From: Apoda limacodes
Taxonomy: Eukaryota > Arthropoda > Insecta > Lepidoptera > Limacodidae
Direction of reading: 5' to 3'
Assembly (NCBI GenBank): GCA_946406115.1
Contig: OX291544.1
Span: 32,381,521 to 32,445,520 of the forward strand
DNA: 64,000 bases
Below are positions 45,001 to 54,800 of this stretch, piece by piece (the first letter of the stretch is position 1; every line of letters begins with the position of its first letter). Both the position numbers and the translations under genes were made by a program. The notes beneath the pieces are model-generated. The model saw nothing but the letters and a program-made list of their open reading frames with translations. It had not been told where the DNA came from and ran no database searches.

Positions 45001-45717
45001 TTGTATGGTATAGCAGATTCTTCTGTGGTCTGCAAAGGATGGTTCAGCGGAGACGTGCCAGTTTGACACAAGATCCGTTGCCCCATCGGATGCGAGAGTT
45101 ACATCTACTATTGTCTGATATCTGGAATTAACAAAAGTGGGCTCCGAGCCGTTGTTAATTATAGAAAGGTTAGTTGAGAATATATACTCTGTTAGAGACT
45201 CACCTCGTTGGTTCGGTGTTAGGCTCCCCCAAAGAGGGTGGTGGGCATTTGAGTCAGCTGATATTATAATGTCCCAGCCATGATCTTCGCAGTGTTGCAC
45301 TAGTTCAGTCAGCTCCTTAGACGGTATCACCTCATCCCCGGGCATGTAGACTGAGGCTAGCACTAGCGTTTGTTTGTTTGTTCCTGTGTCAAGCCTTACA
45401 GCTGTAAGGTCTCTGGAACAGAAATTGGTTAGTAGCAAGGCTGGTATTGATCTGGGTATGTATATGCATGTTCTCGGTTGATTAGCCGAGATTTTGTGTA
45501 GTAACTTACCCCCGATGTTGTTAAGACCGCATATGTTATTTCCTCTAATCCACGGCTCCTGGATTAGGGCTATGGTCTTCTTGTCAACTTCCAGCAGTCT
45601 GCGCAGGGTAGCCGCTGCAATTTGCTTGTGCTGGAGGTTTGTTTGGATCACGCTAATCTGATAGGGACCCGAGAATTTTACTATCCAACGACTCCCCATC
45701 AGTATGGTCGTAGGCAC
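42058..45717 (-). CDS. Non-LTR ORF2: endonuclease, RT, RNase H-like, zinc finger (1219 aa)
   Basis: The endonuclease spans about residues 20-240: IALIQEPWIRG (Glu), ISADSNAHHPLWG (Asp), FADHRRI (His; SDH is usual). The RT spans about 430-760: SYRPISLTSFMLKTLE, FIDIEGAFDKTKF, GCPQGGVLSPLLWN, VGYADDITIL. RNase H lies at about 930-1060: YTVGSKTESETGAG where the family has TDGS, then QAECVGITRA, IISDSAAVLQAL and GHSGSLGNDAADELA. C-terminal CRGCMEAEETPSHVVLHC is the expected zinc-binding motif. RNase H lacks its first catalytic Asp (Val, GTT; plus strand 42868-42870). Otherwise intact. Confidence 0.9.
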   Translation of the reverse strand: MPTTILMGSRWIVKFSGPYQISVIQTNLQHKQIAAATLRRLLEVDKKTIALIQEPWIRGNNICGLNNIGGKLLHKISANQPRTCIYIPRSIPALLLTNFCSRDLTAVRLDTGTNKQTLVLASVYMPGDEVIPSKELTELVQHCEDHGWDIIISADSNAHHPLWGSLTPNQRGESLTEYIFSTNLSIINNGSEPTFVNSRYQTIVDVTLASDGATDLVSNWHVSAEPSFADHRRICYTIQVHERDEQPKRNPRKTDVARYTTLLQNEVDTITFKDMTNSTDNIEHNINTLTTCIQHSYQQACTPTIPIIGGKSHWWGPELERLKLNLKRLFNRAKNTRTEIDWERYKQAQYHYKKRIRYRKGESWRRFCDNINSTNEAARVKKILSQDNNRTLGSIKKLDGTYATSDSEISEVLIETHFPGCVVTNNPNWENVEHREPTPTDWNIAKSIVTADRVVWAIESFQPFKSAGLDNIFPALLKWGQTTLVPHLVDIFRASIAHNYIPRQWREVKVIFLPKPGKSDYTQAKSYRPISLTSFMLKTLERLTDRYLREGALTRMPMHRQQHAYRKGRSTESALHAVVGTIEAALSDKLMTLGAFIDIEGAFDKTKFNSISRSLSRFGVEQTISGWIDQLLKLRAVQFTVNTTTRGIVAKGCPQGGVLSPLLWNIVVDDLLKRLNDRCYYTVGYADDITILIKGNSENIICTRMQLALRILEEWCHHHELTVNPNKTELVLFTNKRKIQITTMPKLFDIELTLSSEVKYLGVILDNKLNWSKHLSTKITRACTTFWQCRRLIGKKWGLKPSITLWLYTAIIRPMITYGAVVWWPRTQLSTVKNKLQSLQRLACLATTGSMKTTPTTALEVILNLRPLHLVIQQEAAAAAIRLEKVGLWKRDGRITHARLKEAVGNELPMIEATCDIIPKTFVFDKKYRIQLHEEEKDSSGIHEVRIYTVGSKTESETGAGVFSHDLNINMSTSLGALNTIFQAECVGITRAATAVLSKGISNASIRIISDSAAVLQALNNNRINSGLILECHCELQKIALKNRVTLQWIRGHSGSLGNDAADELAKRGSGTKIMGPEPIVPIPFIQLKTWLRDRTLQQHNKQWAEQTDCKQTKNVLTSVDANLSHKLLKLSRKNLRYIVGIITGHCPLNRHFFNISVTDSPLCRGCMEAEETPSHVVLHCKSVSDQRTKLLKNPQTMREALNNIRCLLNFWTELGWYG

Positions 45718-47329
45718 CTGTGTTCGGTGTGGGAGCTACGTGTGTGTCCATAGGTGCGTGTTCTGTGGAAGCTAAGGCTGAGGTAGTTGGGTTGCTAGGT
45801 GGTAGTGTGCCAGTAGCCTTAGCTCCGTTTGTGTTGGGTTCAACTGGGGATTCTGTGTCCGCCGAATCCTCTCCACCCCCGACAGTGCTGAATTTGATGT
45901 ACACACTGCCGGAGATGAAGGCGACTCGTCTATCCCTTCCCAGAATCTTCGCCACCTCGGATTCCGGAATGCCCAGGGTCAGGAAGATACCCTTCTCCTG
46001 CATGGTCGCGCCGTACAACTGCCATGATTTTACGTTGTACCATGGGTTCTGCGCGGTCAGCAGGCGATGGGTCCTCGTTAGGTCGACACCAATTGATTTC
46101 GGAAGCCACAGCGATGCGCGGACTCGCTTCGCTATATCTGACTGTCGGATGACGGTCAGTTTGCTGTCCGAGATTGGTGACTGTAGGGTGGCTACAGTGT
46201 TTTTGAGCCAAGTTAGCGACTCATCATTCTCACACCACATTTTGAGTACGCCTTCTGCTATGATAGGTTTCCCTCTAAATGCGGGTGCGAATGGTGGCTC
46301 GTTGTCTGTTGGTGAAGCAAGCGCTGCTTCAATAATCCTCTCTTCGATGGAGAGTTCGAGCTGCTGTGCTTGCTCCACCGTCAGGTCCGTGGCAGGCGTG
46401 ACAGCAATAGCTATGAGCAGGTGCGTTTTACTCGCATCGGCATAGCTAATTGCCGTCTTCCTTGGTGTCGGATCCAGCTTAGCGCGTTTCGGCCCGTCCC
46501 TTGGCGACAAGGTTTCGTCGGGGCGCTCCCTCTTCGCCTTTGCAGGCGGTGCGGGATGTCCCAATTGCTCAGGTCGATTCGCTGCATAGCGTGATCCGCG
46601 CTTGTTAGGTCCGCGCTTCCGTTTTTTCCTCGGACTTGTTGTGGTTGCGATTGGTTGGGTTGACCTTGAGGTGTCCCTAGCTCGCTCCAGGAGTCCGCTT
46701 TGAGGAGCCTCGGACGTCGCCCCTCCCAGTGCTCCGCACTGTCCAGTCGTGCTTGCGTTAGCCGTCATCATAGGCCCGCCCGCTGACTGTGTGGTTCCCG
46801 CACGCCCGTTGTGGCTGCGTTCCTCACTAAGCGCGTCGCAACTGGTCGAGGGCTTCGGCCAAGTCAACCTCGTAGCGGCATCGGTCAGAGCTGGGTCCTC
46901 TTGTCGGGTCTCCCCTTCAGTCGCGTTGGTTTGCTGTGCACCCTGGTCAGCGTTGGTCTTAGAAGGCTCGCTGTTTCCCGGTTGCACAGTGTTGTTTTTT
47001 GAGCGCCGTCCCCGGTGATGGCGGCGCCCGTTACGTTTTCTCCCTCCAGGGGCTGCTGGCTTGGCGGAGTTGACGGAAGCATTTCTGCGTTCATCTGCTC
47101 GACGCGGTGCAAGCTGCCAGGAGGCGTTAGAGGTTATTTCTGCGCTGGGCATAGCGTTAGCTAGCTCGCGCAGGTTTATCGAGTGGGTTAGTGAAGTTTT
47201 GCTCCCCCCCAGAATACGTGGAGCAGCCTGAGCCCCCGAGCCTGAGCTCAAAGGTTCAGGAAGGGATTCTCCAGCGTCGTGGACGCTGGTACCCTCCTGG
47301 GGCAGTTTCCTTTTAAAATTCACTTCCAT
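45653..47329 (-). CDS. Non-LTR ORF1 protein (558 aa)
   Basis: MEVNFKRKLPQEG start. The N-terminal half is low-complexity and basic, with a Lys/Arg run near GRKRNGRRHHRGRR (about residue 95) and PRKKRKRGPNKRGSR (about 233), likely nucleic-acid binding and nuclear. The C-terminal half is globular: SYADASKTHLLIAIAVTP, RRVRASLWLPKSI-type block, NPWYNVKSWQLYGATM and KGIFLTLGIPESEV. This resembles the insect DUF4780-type ORF1 domain. No CCHC knuckles were seen. It overlaps ORF2 by 65 nt in another frame. Confidence 0.8.
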   Translation of the reverse strand: MEVNFKRKLPQEGTSVHDAGESLPEPLSSGSGAQAAPRILGGSKTSLTHSINLRELANAMPSAEITSNASWQLAPRRADERRNASVNSAKPAAPGGRKRNGRRHHRGRRSKNNTVQPGNSEPSKTNADQGAQQTNATEGETRQEDPALTDAATRLTWPKPSTSCDALSEERSHNGRAGTTQSAGGPMMTANASTTGQCGALGGATSEAPQSGLLERARDTSRSTQPIATTTSPRKKRKRGPNKRGSRYAANRPEQLGHPAPPAKAKRERPDETLSPRDGPKRAKLDPTPRKTAISYADASKTHLLIAIAVTPATDLTVEQAQQLELSIEERIIEAALASPTDNEPPFAPAFRGKPIIAEGVLKMWCENDESLTWLKNTVATLQSPISDSKLTVIRQSDIAKRVRASLWLPKSIGVDLTRTHRLLTAQNPWYNVKSWQLYGATMQEKGIFLTLGIPESEVAKILGRDRRVAFISGSVYIKFSTVGGGEDSADTESPVEPNTNGAKATGTLPPSNPTTSALASTEHAPMDTHVAPTPNTGAYDHTDGESLDSKILGSLSD

Positions 47330-47379
47330 ATTTTAAACTTTTTTTCTGCCGGTTTTGGTATGATGTGTGTTGTGTATGT

Positions 47380-47463
47380 GGTGAGTGGTGTTGGTGTGAT
47401 GTAGTGGGTTGACTAGTGTGTGTCTGCGTGTGTGTGGGTTTGTGAGTTAGGGAAGGTGTGTGG

Positions 47464-47494
<31 letters not shown>

Positions 47495-47510
47495 GCATGT
47501 GTATGTATGT
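47380..47510. repeat. TG-rich microsatellite in the 5' UTR of the non-LTR element
   Basis: GTGTGTTGTGTATGTGGTGA... to a run of about 14 TG units at 47461-47485, then TATG/TGTA units to 47510. It lies between the element's 5' end and ORF1, so it is carried by the element, not the host. Confidence 0.75.
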
Positions 47511-47674
47511 AGGACTGCATTTCCAAGTACGCCCGCTTTGCAGCTCATAGGCTCCTTGATAAATGTAGGCCAGGGCCCTCCCCATTTATTCGGACTTGGG
47601 ACCGGCACCGTCCAGCGTATACAGCACAAGTGCGTACACCTCTGCACGGGGTTGGGGTTGGGTACATACAGTGT

Positions 47675-49342
47675 GGCGACATGATACCCGCTCCCCCACT
47701 GCACTGATGCTAACCATTTGCCGCGAGTTGATCTACTTATAGTATTCTACGCACTTTGCGCACAGTATGTACTATTTGCAATGTTTGGAACTAAGACATC
47801 AGTATTTTATGGTTTCTGATGAGACAGAATGGTGGATTATTTTATTTTCTAATAGTCAATAAGCAGTTTTATGTAATCAAACTAAGACTTGTGAGGTGCA
47901 TCTAGGTGTTTATACATTATATTCATAAACAAGTCATATTTTTATTTTTTAAAAGAATGTGTAACAATGTCTCAATGGAACAGATTTAAATACCTTGTTC
48001 TTGTTCATACTTTTTGTTACTTTTATCTTATAACATTTAATATTTGTTATAATTTTTTTATTTATCTTTTTAGCTAATCAAACCATTTTGACAGATTTTT
48101 TAAAAATGTGAACTATTACCATAGTTATTTTATTTCAAAATGGAGGTTGTTTCATGATTCACATCACTGCAATATATTATTTAATATTTTGTTAACTATA
48201 TATGATAATAACGCATTTGAGTGGTGAACAGACATAGATATTAATTGTATAACACAAATTGTATAATTTTTTTCATTTTCTTCCAATGCTGCTATTGAAG
48301 GCAACAAAAAAATAAATACGATGAACTCACTTCCCTTAGCACCAACTCCTGACTTTTCTCCGTTTTTGTTACGTTGATTTTCTGATTGTGATTTCTATAT
48401 CTTCTAATCCCGTTGAGAGTTGACTGCATTAGCCATAACATGATCCTTCCTATCCTTGACATTATTATTCTTATTATCACAAATATCCTCAATCACTCTA
48501 TTGCCTGCAAGGATCCTGGAAAGGTTCATTAATTATTTCTTTGTGTTAAAAAGCAAATATTGTCAGTTATTCCGTTAACTGTCCCATATGTACTTCTACT
48601 ATCTAAATTAATACACATTAAGAGCTAAGCTGCCTCATCAACACTGTTTATTTGTCTATATAATTTAAGATGTATGTAGTTTGTGTATTAATATTAGTTT
48701 ATTTTATGTTATGTATTTGATAAATATTTATTTTGTTTTAGATGTTTGTAAAAGTATTAGTATTATTTATTATTCATACTCGCATGTAGGTATATATAAA
48801 TTTTGCTATTGCTATAAATGTATATACCTTTTTATTTTATTGTTGTATTTTATATTGTTAAGTTTTAATTCGTTACTATTTTTCAGTTCGCACATACTAC
48901 TCAAAAAAATTATAAAGTCTCCTCTACCCAAAGGTTGTCTAGAAGAGATTGCTCATTAGTGATAAGATAATTTGTTTTTCCTTTATTGTTTCAATTGTTT
49001 TGTAGTCGCGATGTCATAGCTCTAGCATACAAAGAGACACAGTTCCACGTAGGTATGATAGGCTCTAGCACGTGTTTTTCGGTTTTTTGTCGGTATAGTA
49101 TTCAAATATTTTTTTAGAACTACAAAATTAGCAAATTCACTTTGTCATATTAATATATATTTTATGAAATAATAATTAACAGAAAATAACTCTCAGTTTT
49201 TGTAACCAATTTGAATTTAAAGCCCAAAAATAGAGTATCAGAATAAATTTTTTTGCTAACTCTTTTAATCGCCAAATTATTATAAAATTAGCAAATTAAT
49301 TATTTAACTATAACATATATTTTTTTCACGCCACAAAGAGTA
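47675..49342. other. AT-rich sequence upstream of CE3
   Basis: Very AT-rich. The missing first exon of CE3 should lie upstream of 51764, possibly here, but no ATG exon with a good donor stands out. A 92-codon frame at 48681-48959 is hydrophobic by base composition only. Confidence 0.35.
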
Positions 49343-49350
49343 CTCAGGAC

Positions 49351-51530
49351 TAGGGCATATAATATCGGAAGGTTTTCAATTCCGATATTTATTACCGATA
49401 TTGGATTTCAATATCGGAATTCCGATACTTATATCGTAATCTCAAATATTTGATTATAAAGTTCAGAAATAAAGTATTTTAATATTCAACATAAGAAACG
49501 CAATATCACCACTTTGGTGATTAAACTATGGCAAAAAATAAAATAAAAAGCAATTGAATGAAAGATAATCCAAAATAATTTGACATATTATGTGACTTAC
49601 TTGTATGTTACTGTATTATTCATAAGTTTTATCCATAACTACGTCGGCCAGGCGAACGATCGGGTGCATAAGCGTTCATTAGCAAAGACCTATGTCCAAC
49701 AGTGGACTGCTATAGGCAGGTTGATGATTGGAGATGTGACTTACCCGTCTTGCCACGCACCTTACATAACGTCAGACGTTTTTTTTAAAATAAAATAATT
49801 TTTTTTTTATTCACACTATTATTAATTTATATTCATTGAAATTTTAAACACAATTTTCTTAATTTAAATTCATTAAAATTTATTTTCTATTTTTTAGTTT
49901 GGTTTTCTATAAAAAGCGTGTTTTTTAGTTTTTTTAAACTATAATTTATTTTCTACTTTTTAGTTGGGATTATTTATAATAGCTTGTTTTTTTTATTTTA
50001 AACAATTGCACGACTCATGATGCGAAGCATCAGAGAGTGCTTTATTTTCTTACCTTATCGACTATAGATGAAAATTATATAAATTAACAAAAATCATATT
50101 TTGCAAATTGAACAATGGAATAATTTTATCAAATTAGTGTATTGTCATCGGTCCTCAATAAATCTACAAAGTTTGAACGAAATCTGGCCGTTTAAAGTGG
50201 GTCAAAATCGCGCCCAAAGAAGTCGGTTACAAACAAACATACAGGTGAAGCTAATAAAAAGCTCGTAATTAACTTCAGTAAAATAACATATAATTAACCT
50301 TTGACTGGTTACATGGTTTTTGTGTAACGTAACTATTGACGAGCTGTCTGAAAGGCCACTGCAGTATCTAGTCTATAGCATTAAGTATGGTAGTTTACTC
50401 CAGTAATTAAAACAGTTTAATAACATTAAAGGATAAAATAAAGCATACTAATATACTCCAAATATAATTTTTAAGTAAAAACTTTCCATAAATTAGCAAC
50501 TATTAACTAAAATATTTTAATTAACATAATATTAAAAATATACGTAAGTGGTGATATAGGGTCTAAGAGGCCGCTGCCAAACTTTACATCGTGATAATTT
50601 ACCGATTTGGGTTTTAGTGGCGCTATTATTGTGTAAACGAAACGCCTTTCGCGTTATTGTTTGACAGTGTATATGTTTGATTATTTTACATTTACTATGT
50701 TAACAAAGGTACTAATTCACTTTAACATTTGACAGCTGTCAAAAAGTAGCGCAAAATACCCTCCTCCTGACATGGGTTTTTGGTAGCAACATTTCGTAGC
50801 AAAATCGCTTAGACGACACGACAAAAGTCAAGCTTAATAGCAAACCACTAACAATGTCTGCTATAAGTAGTTAGATGGTACGTGCTAATTATTTATGTAT
50901 CTTTAAGAAAACGAACGTTTCGTAGAAACTCATGCATTAATAAAATAAAAAAAAAAACTCGAAATCTACTAAGATAAAATAAGAATAAGTAGTCGGAAAT
51001 AAAATTGAATTAAACTACATTTTTCTAATAAATTATGTACATCTTCCTAGCAAGAAACTTGACTGAGTATTCTTAAAAATGTTGTTTAATTTATTAAATA
51101 GTGTTTATTACAATAATATTCAGTTGGCAAAAAACACGCTTACTTTTAATACTGCTTGGCAAAACTGATATGAGATACGTGCATGCCTGTATCAGATACA
51201 GTCATTTCTCATTTTTTGTTGTTATGCCAGGTTGCACGAAGGTAAACATTAAGGGACTCTCAAAACGAGAGTATTGGGAGTCCGCAAGCAAGCAAGAGCC
51301 ACAATACTTGGGCTGTAACGGCGTTCTGTAACTCATTAGCTGTTTCATAAGGAGTAAGTGAGACAACATTACATTGCACGCAGAACTAAGCGCAGGCGTG
51401 CATAGTTTGCGTCTTATTTAAAAACTTGAGTAGAAAATTTGTCTGATTCCGATGTTACCATCTTAATCTACTCAGTATCGGAATTTTAATATCGGACCTA
51501 GCGTTCCGAGATTCTGATATTCATGCCCTA
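49351..51530. mobile_element. hAT-like element, 2180 bp, no transposase
   Basis: Ends TAGGGCATATAATATCGGAA (49351) and, on the other side, ...GATATTCATGCCCTA (51530). Flanks CTCAGGAC (49343-49350) and CTCAAGAC (51531-51538) agree in 7 of 8 bases, an 8-bp duplication with one change. The sub-terminal zones carry repeated ATATCGGAAT words. The interior is AT-rich and holds an RTE-like 3' fragment; no transposase frame. Another end of the family lies at 61825-61886. Confidence 0.7.
49640..49740 (+). repeat. RTE-like 3' end inside the hAT-like element
   Basis: ACGTCGGCCAGGCGAACGAT, then CAAAGACCTATGTCCAACAG and TGGACTGCTATAGGC with a TGATGATT-like tail. The phrase 'CAGTGGACTGCTATAGGC' with a TGATGA tail is a very common lepidopteran RTE 3' end. 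Confidence 0.55.
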
Positions 51531-51763
51531 CTCAAGACTGTAACAAAGTTATTAAAATTCTTGCAAACTTAACTCGTTTGAGTATGCCATCACCTTTATT
51601 GATGTAACTTTGTTTTTAGCTTCTGTTTTGCAACCAGTAGGTAGGCTGTTGATGTAGTTTGCAAAAGTAGGTCTCAACTCTCAAATGGATTCTCTTTAAA
51701 AATTAATTAAAAAATATATATTATTTTATGACTTACTAAAGTCATTTGTTCAACTGGTTACAG

Positions 51764-51895
51764 GAGAGTCCAGTAGTAACTGTGAAGGAAGGAAAAATAA
51801 AAGGTGCTGTGAAGTGGCTATATGATAGGTCACTTTATTACAGCTTTAAAGGGATTCCTTACGCACATCCGCCTGTAGGAGAACTCAGATTCAAG
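51764..51895 (+). CDS. CE3 exon encoding the N-terminal strand region
   Basis: 132 nt after GGTTACAG and before GTACCT, phase 0 at both ends. It encodes ESPVVTVKEGKIKGAVKW, then SFKGIPYAHPPVG and LRFK. No Met start, so another coding exon lies upstream. Confidence 0.9.
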
Positions 51896-54800
51896 GTACC
51901 TACTTTATATTGATTAACTGTTCTTTTATATACATACCTTCGTAGTGTCAGGCCTTGGTTGTTTTCTCGTCGAAAATTTCAATAGTTAAATTATAGGTTA
52001 ATCAAAAAATCTAAAAAACTGCTAACTTGCAATCAATTACAAAGCGCTCAATCGAGAACGGAAGTCGACGACCAATTTTGGAACTAAAATCAATTAAGAG
52101 GGCGATATAGGCTAAAAAGCTAATTTCTGTAATTCTAACGCTGTGTATGTAAATGTACTATAAATCATTAGATAATTTCATATACATTACTATGAGATAT
52201 ATATGTTATATACTTCTTAAGTAATTTATACCGTAATGACGCCTTTAAACCTTAAATTTTTTGTATGGAATTTAACGTTATTACCGTTTTGTAGTCTATG
52301 CACTAGATAACAAACTATTCTAATTATTTAACCAACTTTCATTACAAGCAAATGCAAAACACGCTTTAAAAATTTGCACAAGTGTTGAAACAATGGTCAC
52401 TTCCAGATTTTTTATTGCATTAAATACAACAAATGAAAATCATTCAGTAAAGCAAGTTTTATAACATATATTTTTTTCAATGCTTTAGCCACAAAATTTG
52501 CACAAAAACGGCGTATTTTCGCAGTCTAGCCTATACCCTAGCCTTAAAAAATACTAGAATCGGTACTCTTGACACCAGCGCTATGATATTCTAATCTATC
52601 GCCAAAAATGCTTGAAATGATACAATCATTCTTTACTCACCGACTTCAAAAGAATGGAGGTTAACAATTCGACCTCGATTATTTATGTAATAGCAATATT
52701 TTTGGAATCGCACAATAATCGTTATAATGTTTCATGTGTGTTTATAAATGTTTGCCAAATTTCATAAATAATGTTTGCATGAATGTTTATTTGTCCATGT
52801 ATTTCTCAGAAACTAGAAATCGGATTGCAAAAATTCTTTTTTTATTGGTTTTTTTTTATACCACTAAGGTGGCAAAAAAGCTTACGGTCCGCCTGATGGT
52901 AAGCGGTCACCGTAGCCTATGAACGCTTGCAACACCAGAACACTTGCGCGTTGCCGTCCCTTCAGAAATGTAATAACTTATTTCTAGAAGCGGTAGAACA
53001 CACACAGTGAGGCAAAGTCTCTCCTCAGACTTAAGGGCTCGATACCGCAAGTGAGTTTGGTATCGTCGACAATTCTCACAGCCCGTCGTTGAACCGAGTC
53101 AAAAGGGCCAAGCTGGTATCCCAGAGATGGCAGCAGTACTCCATATGGGGCCGAACTTGCGACTTGTAAAGTAACAACCTTTGCCCCGACGTGAAGTACT
53201 GCTTCGCTCTGTTGAGTACACCAAGATTTTGGACGCAAGCTTCACCTTATCTCGTGAATGATCTCGGAACTGAACATCGCTGGAGATGTTGACACCAAGG
53301 ATCCCAATGCTCTTGGAGATGGAGAGGGGAGTGTTCTGGAATTGTGGGACTACAGTGAATGGAGTTTTCTTAGCGGTGAACGCGCACACTTGTGTTTTTG
53401 TAGGGTTGAATCGGACCAAGTTAACCCGTCCGCAGTCAGAGACCTGGGACAGTGTTGTCTCGATTTGAGACACAAGTTCTCCGCGGTTTTCCTCCACAAC
53501 GGAACGAGGGATGTTTGCACGACCCGTGTAAAAAGCGTCTCCAGTACTGTCATCTGCATAGCAATGTATGTTGTTGATGTCCAACATGACATTGATATGC
53601 AGTAGAAACAGCGTAGGAGACAGCACAGAGCCTTGCGGGACACCAGCATTAATGTCCATGCTATCAGAGCAACTACCGTCGACTACGGCTCGTATGCGTC
53701 TGCCGGACAAAAAGCTAGCCACCCATTTGCACAAACCCTCGGGCACTCCGTAAGATGGCAACTTCGATAGAAGACCCCGGTGCCAGACCTGATCGAACGC
53801 CTTCGCTATGTCCAGGCTACATGCCAATGCCTCCCCCTCTCTCACTCACTCTCAATGGCTAGTGACCATCGGTGTGTGAGATACACTAGAAGGTCACCAG
53901 TCGAGCGACCGTGGCGAAAGCCATATTGATGGTCACTGACCAGATCGTGTACTTCTAGGTATCTTAGAAGCTATATGTTGATCACACGCTCCATCACCTT
54001 AGAGAGGAGAGAGGTAATAGCGATAGGCCTGTTATTCGATGGATCTGATCTATCGCCCTTTTTGAGCACCGGGTGCACATTCGCAGTCTTCCATGACGAC
54101 GGAAATTGCCTAGTGTGGTAGGAAAGCGCGAAGAGGCGCGTGAGTACAGGACATAACTCAGGAGCACACTGCTTAAGTACCACTGCTGGTATACCGTTTG
54201 GCCCACTCGACTTATGAACGTTTAGAGAAAGCAACGCCCGCCTGATCTCCCGCTGCGTTATGGAGATTTCCGGCATGGTCTTACCGCACCACGGTATAGT
54301 AGGTGGTACAGCGCCTTCATCGTTCATTTTCGAGTTCAAGGCAAAGAGACTGCCCAGTAGATCGGCTTTCTCTTTAGCACTATGGGCCAAGTCACCATCG
54401 GTCTTTCGCATTGGTGGTAAAGACGACTGGCAAAAGTTCCCTTCGGCAGCTTTGGCAAGCGACCAGAAAGCACGACTTCCAGAAGGATAGCTCGCAAGTC
54501 GCCCACCTATTTTGCCGATGAATTGGAATTTTGCTCTGGCAGTTGCTTTCTTACTGAACCTCGAGGCAGCATTAAATTTGCGTTTTAACTCAGAAATATG
54601 CGGATCCTTATTAAAACGAGCCGTGGTCCAAGCCTCATATGCATTTTGCTTAAGAATTTTAGCTTATCTGCAAGACCTATTAAACCACGGTCGTTGTTTG
54701 ACGCCGGCAGCTACTCGCGGGTTAGGAATATAGCATTCCATACCAGCAAGGATTGTCTCAGTGACTGCGGCTGCGCAAACGTCAGGATCTTCTGAGTTAA

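Larger units (their letters stand above)
41971..47662 (-). mobile_element. Complete R1/LOA/I-group non-LTR retrotransposon with 12-bp TSD
   Basis: 5692 bp on the minus strand. TACATACAGTGT stands on both sides (41959-41970 and 47663-47674), a perfect 12-bp target duplication. From the 5' end (47662): a ~330-bp 5' UTR with a TG microsatellite, ORF1 (47329-45653), ORF2 (45717-42058), a short 3' UTR and a (TTAG)n-type tail (plus strand TTAGTTAGTTAGTTAG at 41971). Full length, both ORFs open and a clean TSD mean a young insertion. The clade call rests on GCPQGGVLSPLLWNI and an RNase H domain. Confidence 0.9.

Noticed and set aside
42338..47018. Many 60-240-codon plus-strand frames opposite the R1/LOA-group ORFs
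   Set aside because: Antisense shadows of the two real ORFs, with no motif of their own.
47313..47704. His/Thr-rich open frames as a gene
   Set aside because: They translate the TG microsatellite in the 5' UTR of the non-LTR element.
48681..48959. Membrane protein gene (92 codons, hydrophobic)
   Set aside because: Hydrophobicity follows from extreme AT content; no homologue-like motif, splice context or codon signal.
51231..51331. MPGCTK... as the missing first exon of CE3
   Set aside because: It lies inside the hAT-like element (49351-51530), and its donor-like GTAAAC would leave only six codons; no match is expected with the esterase N-terminus.
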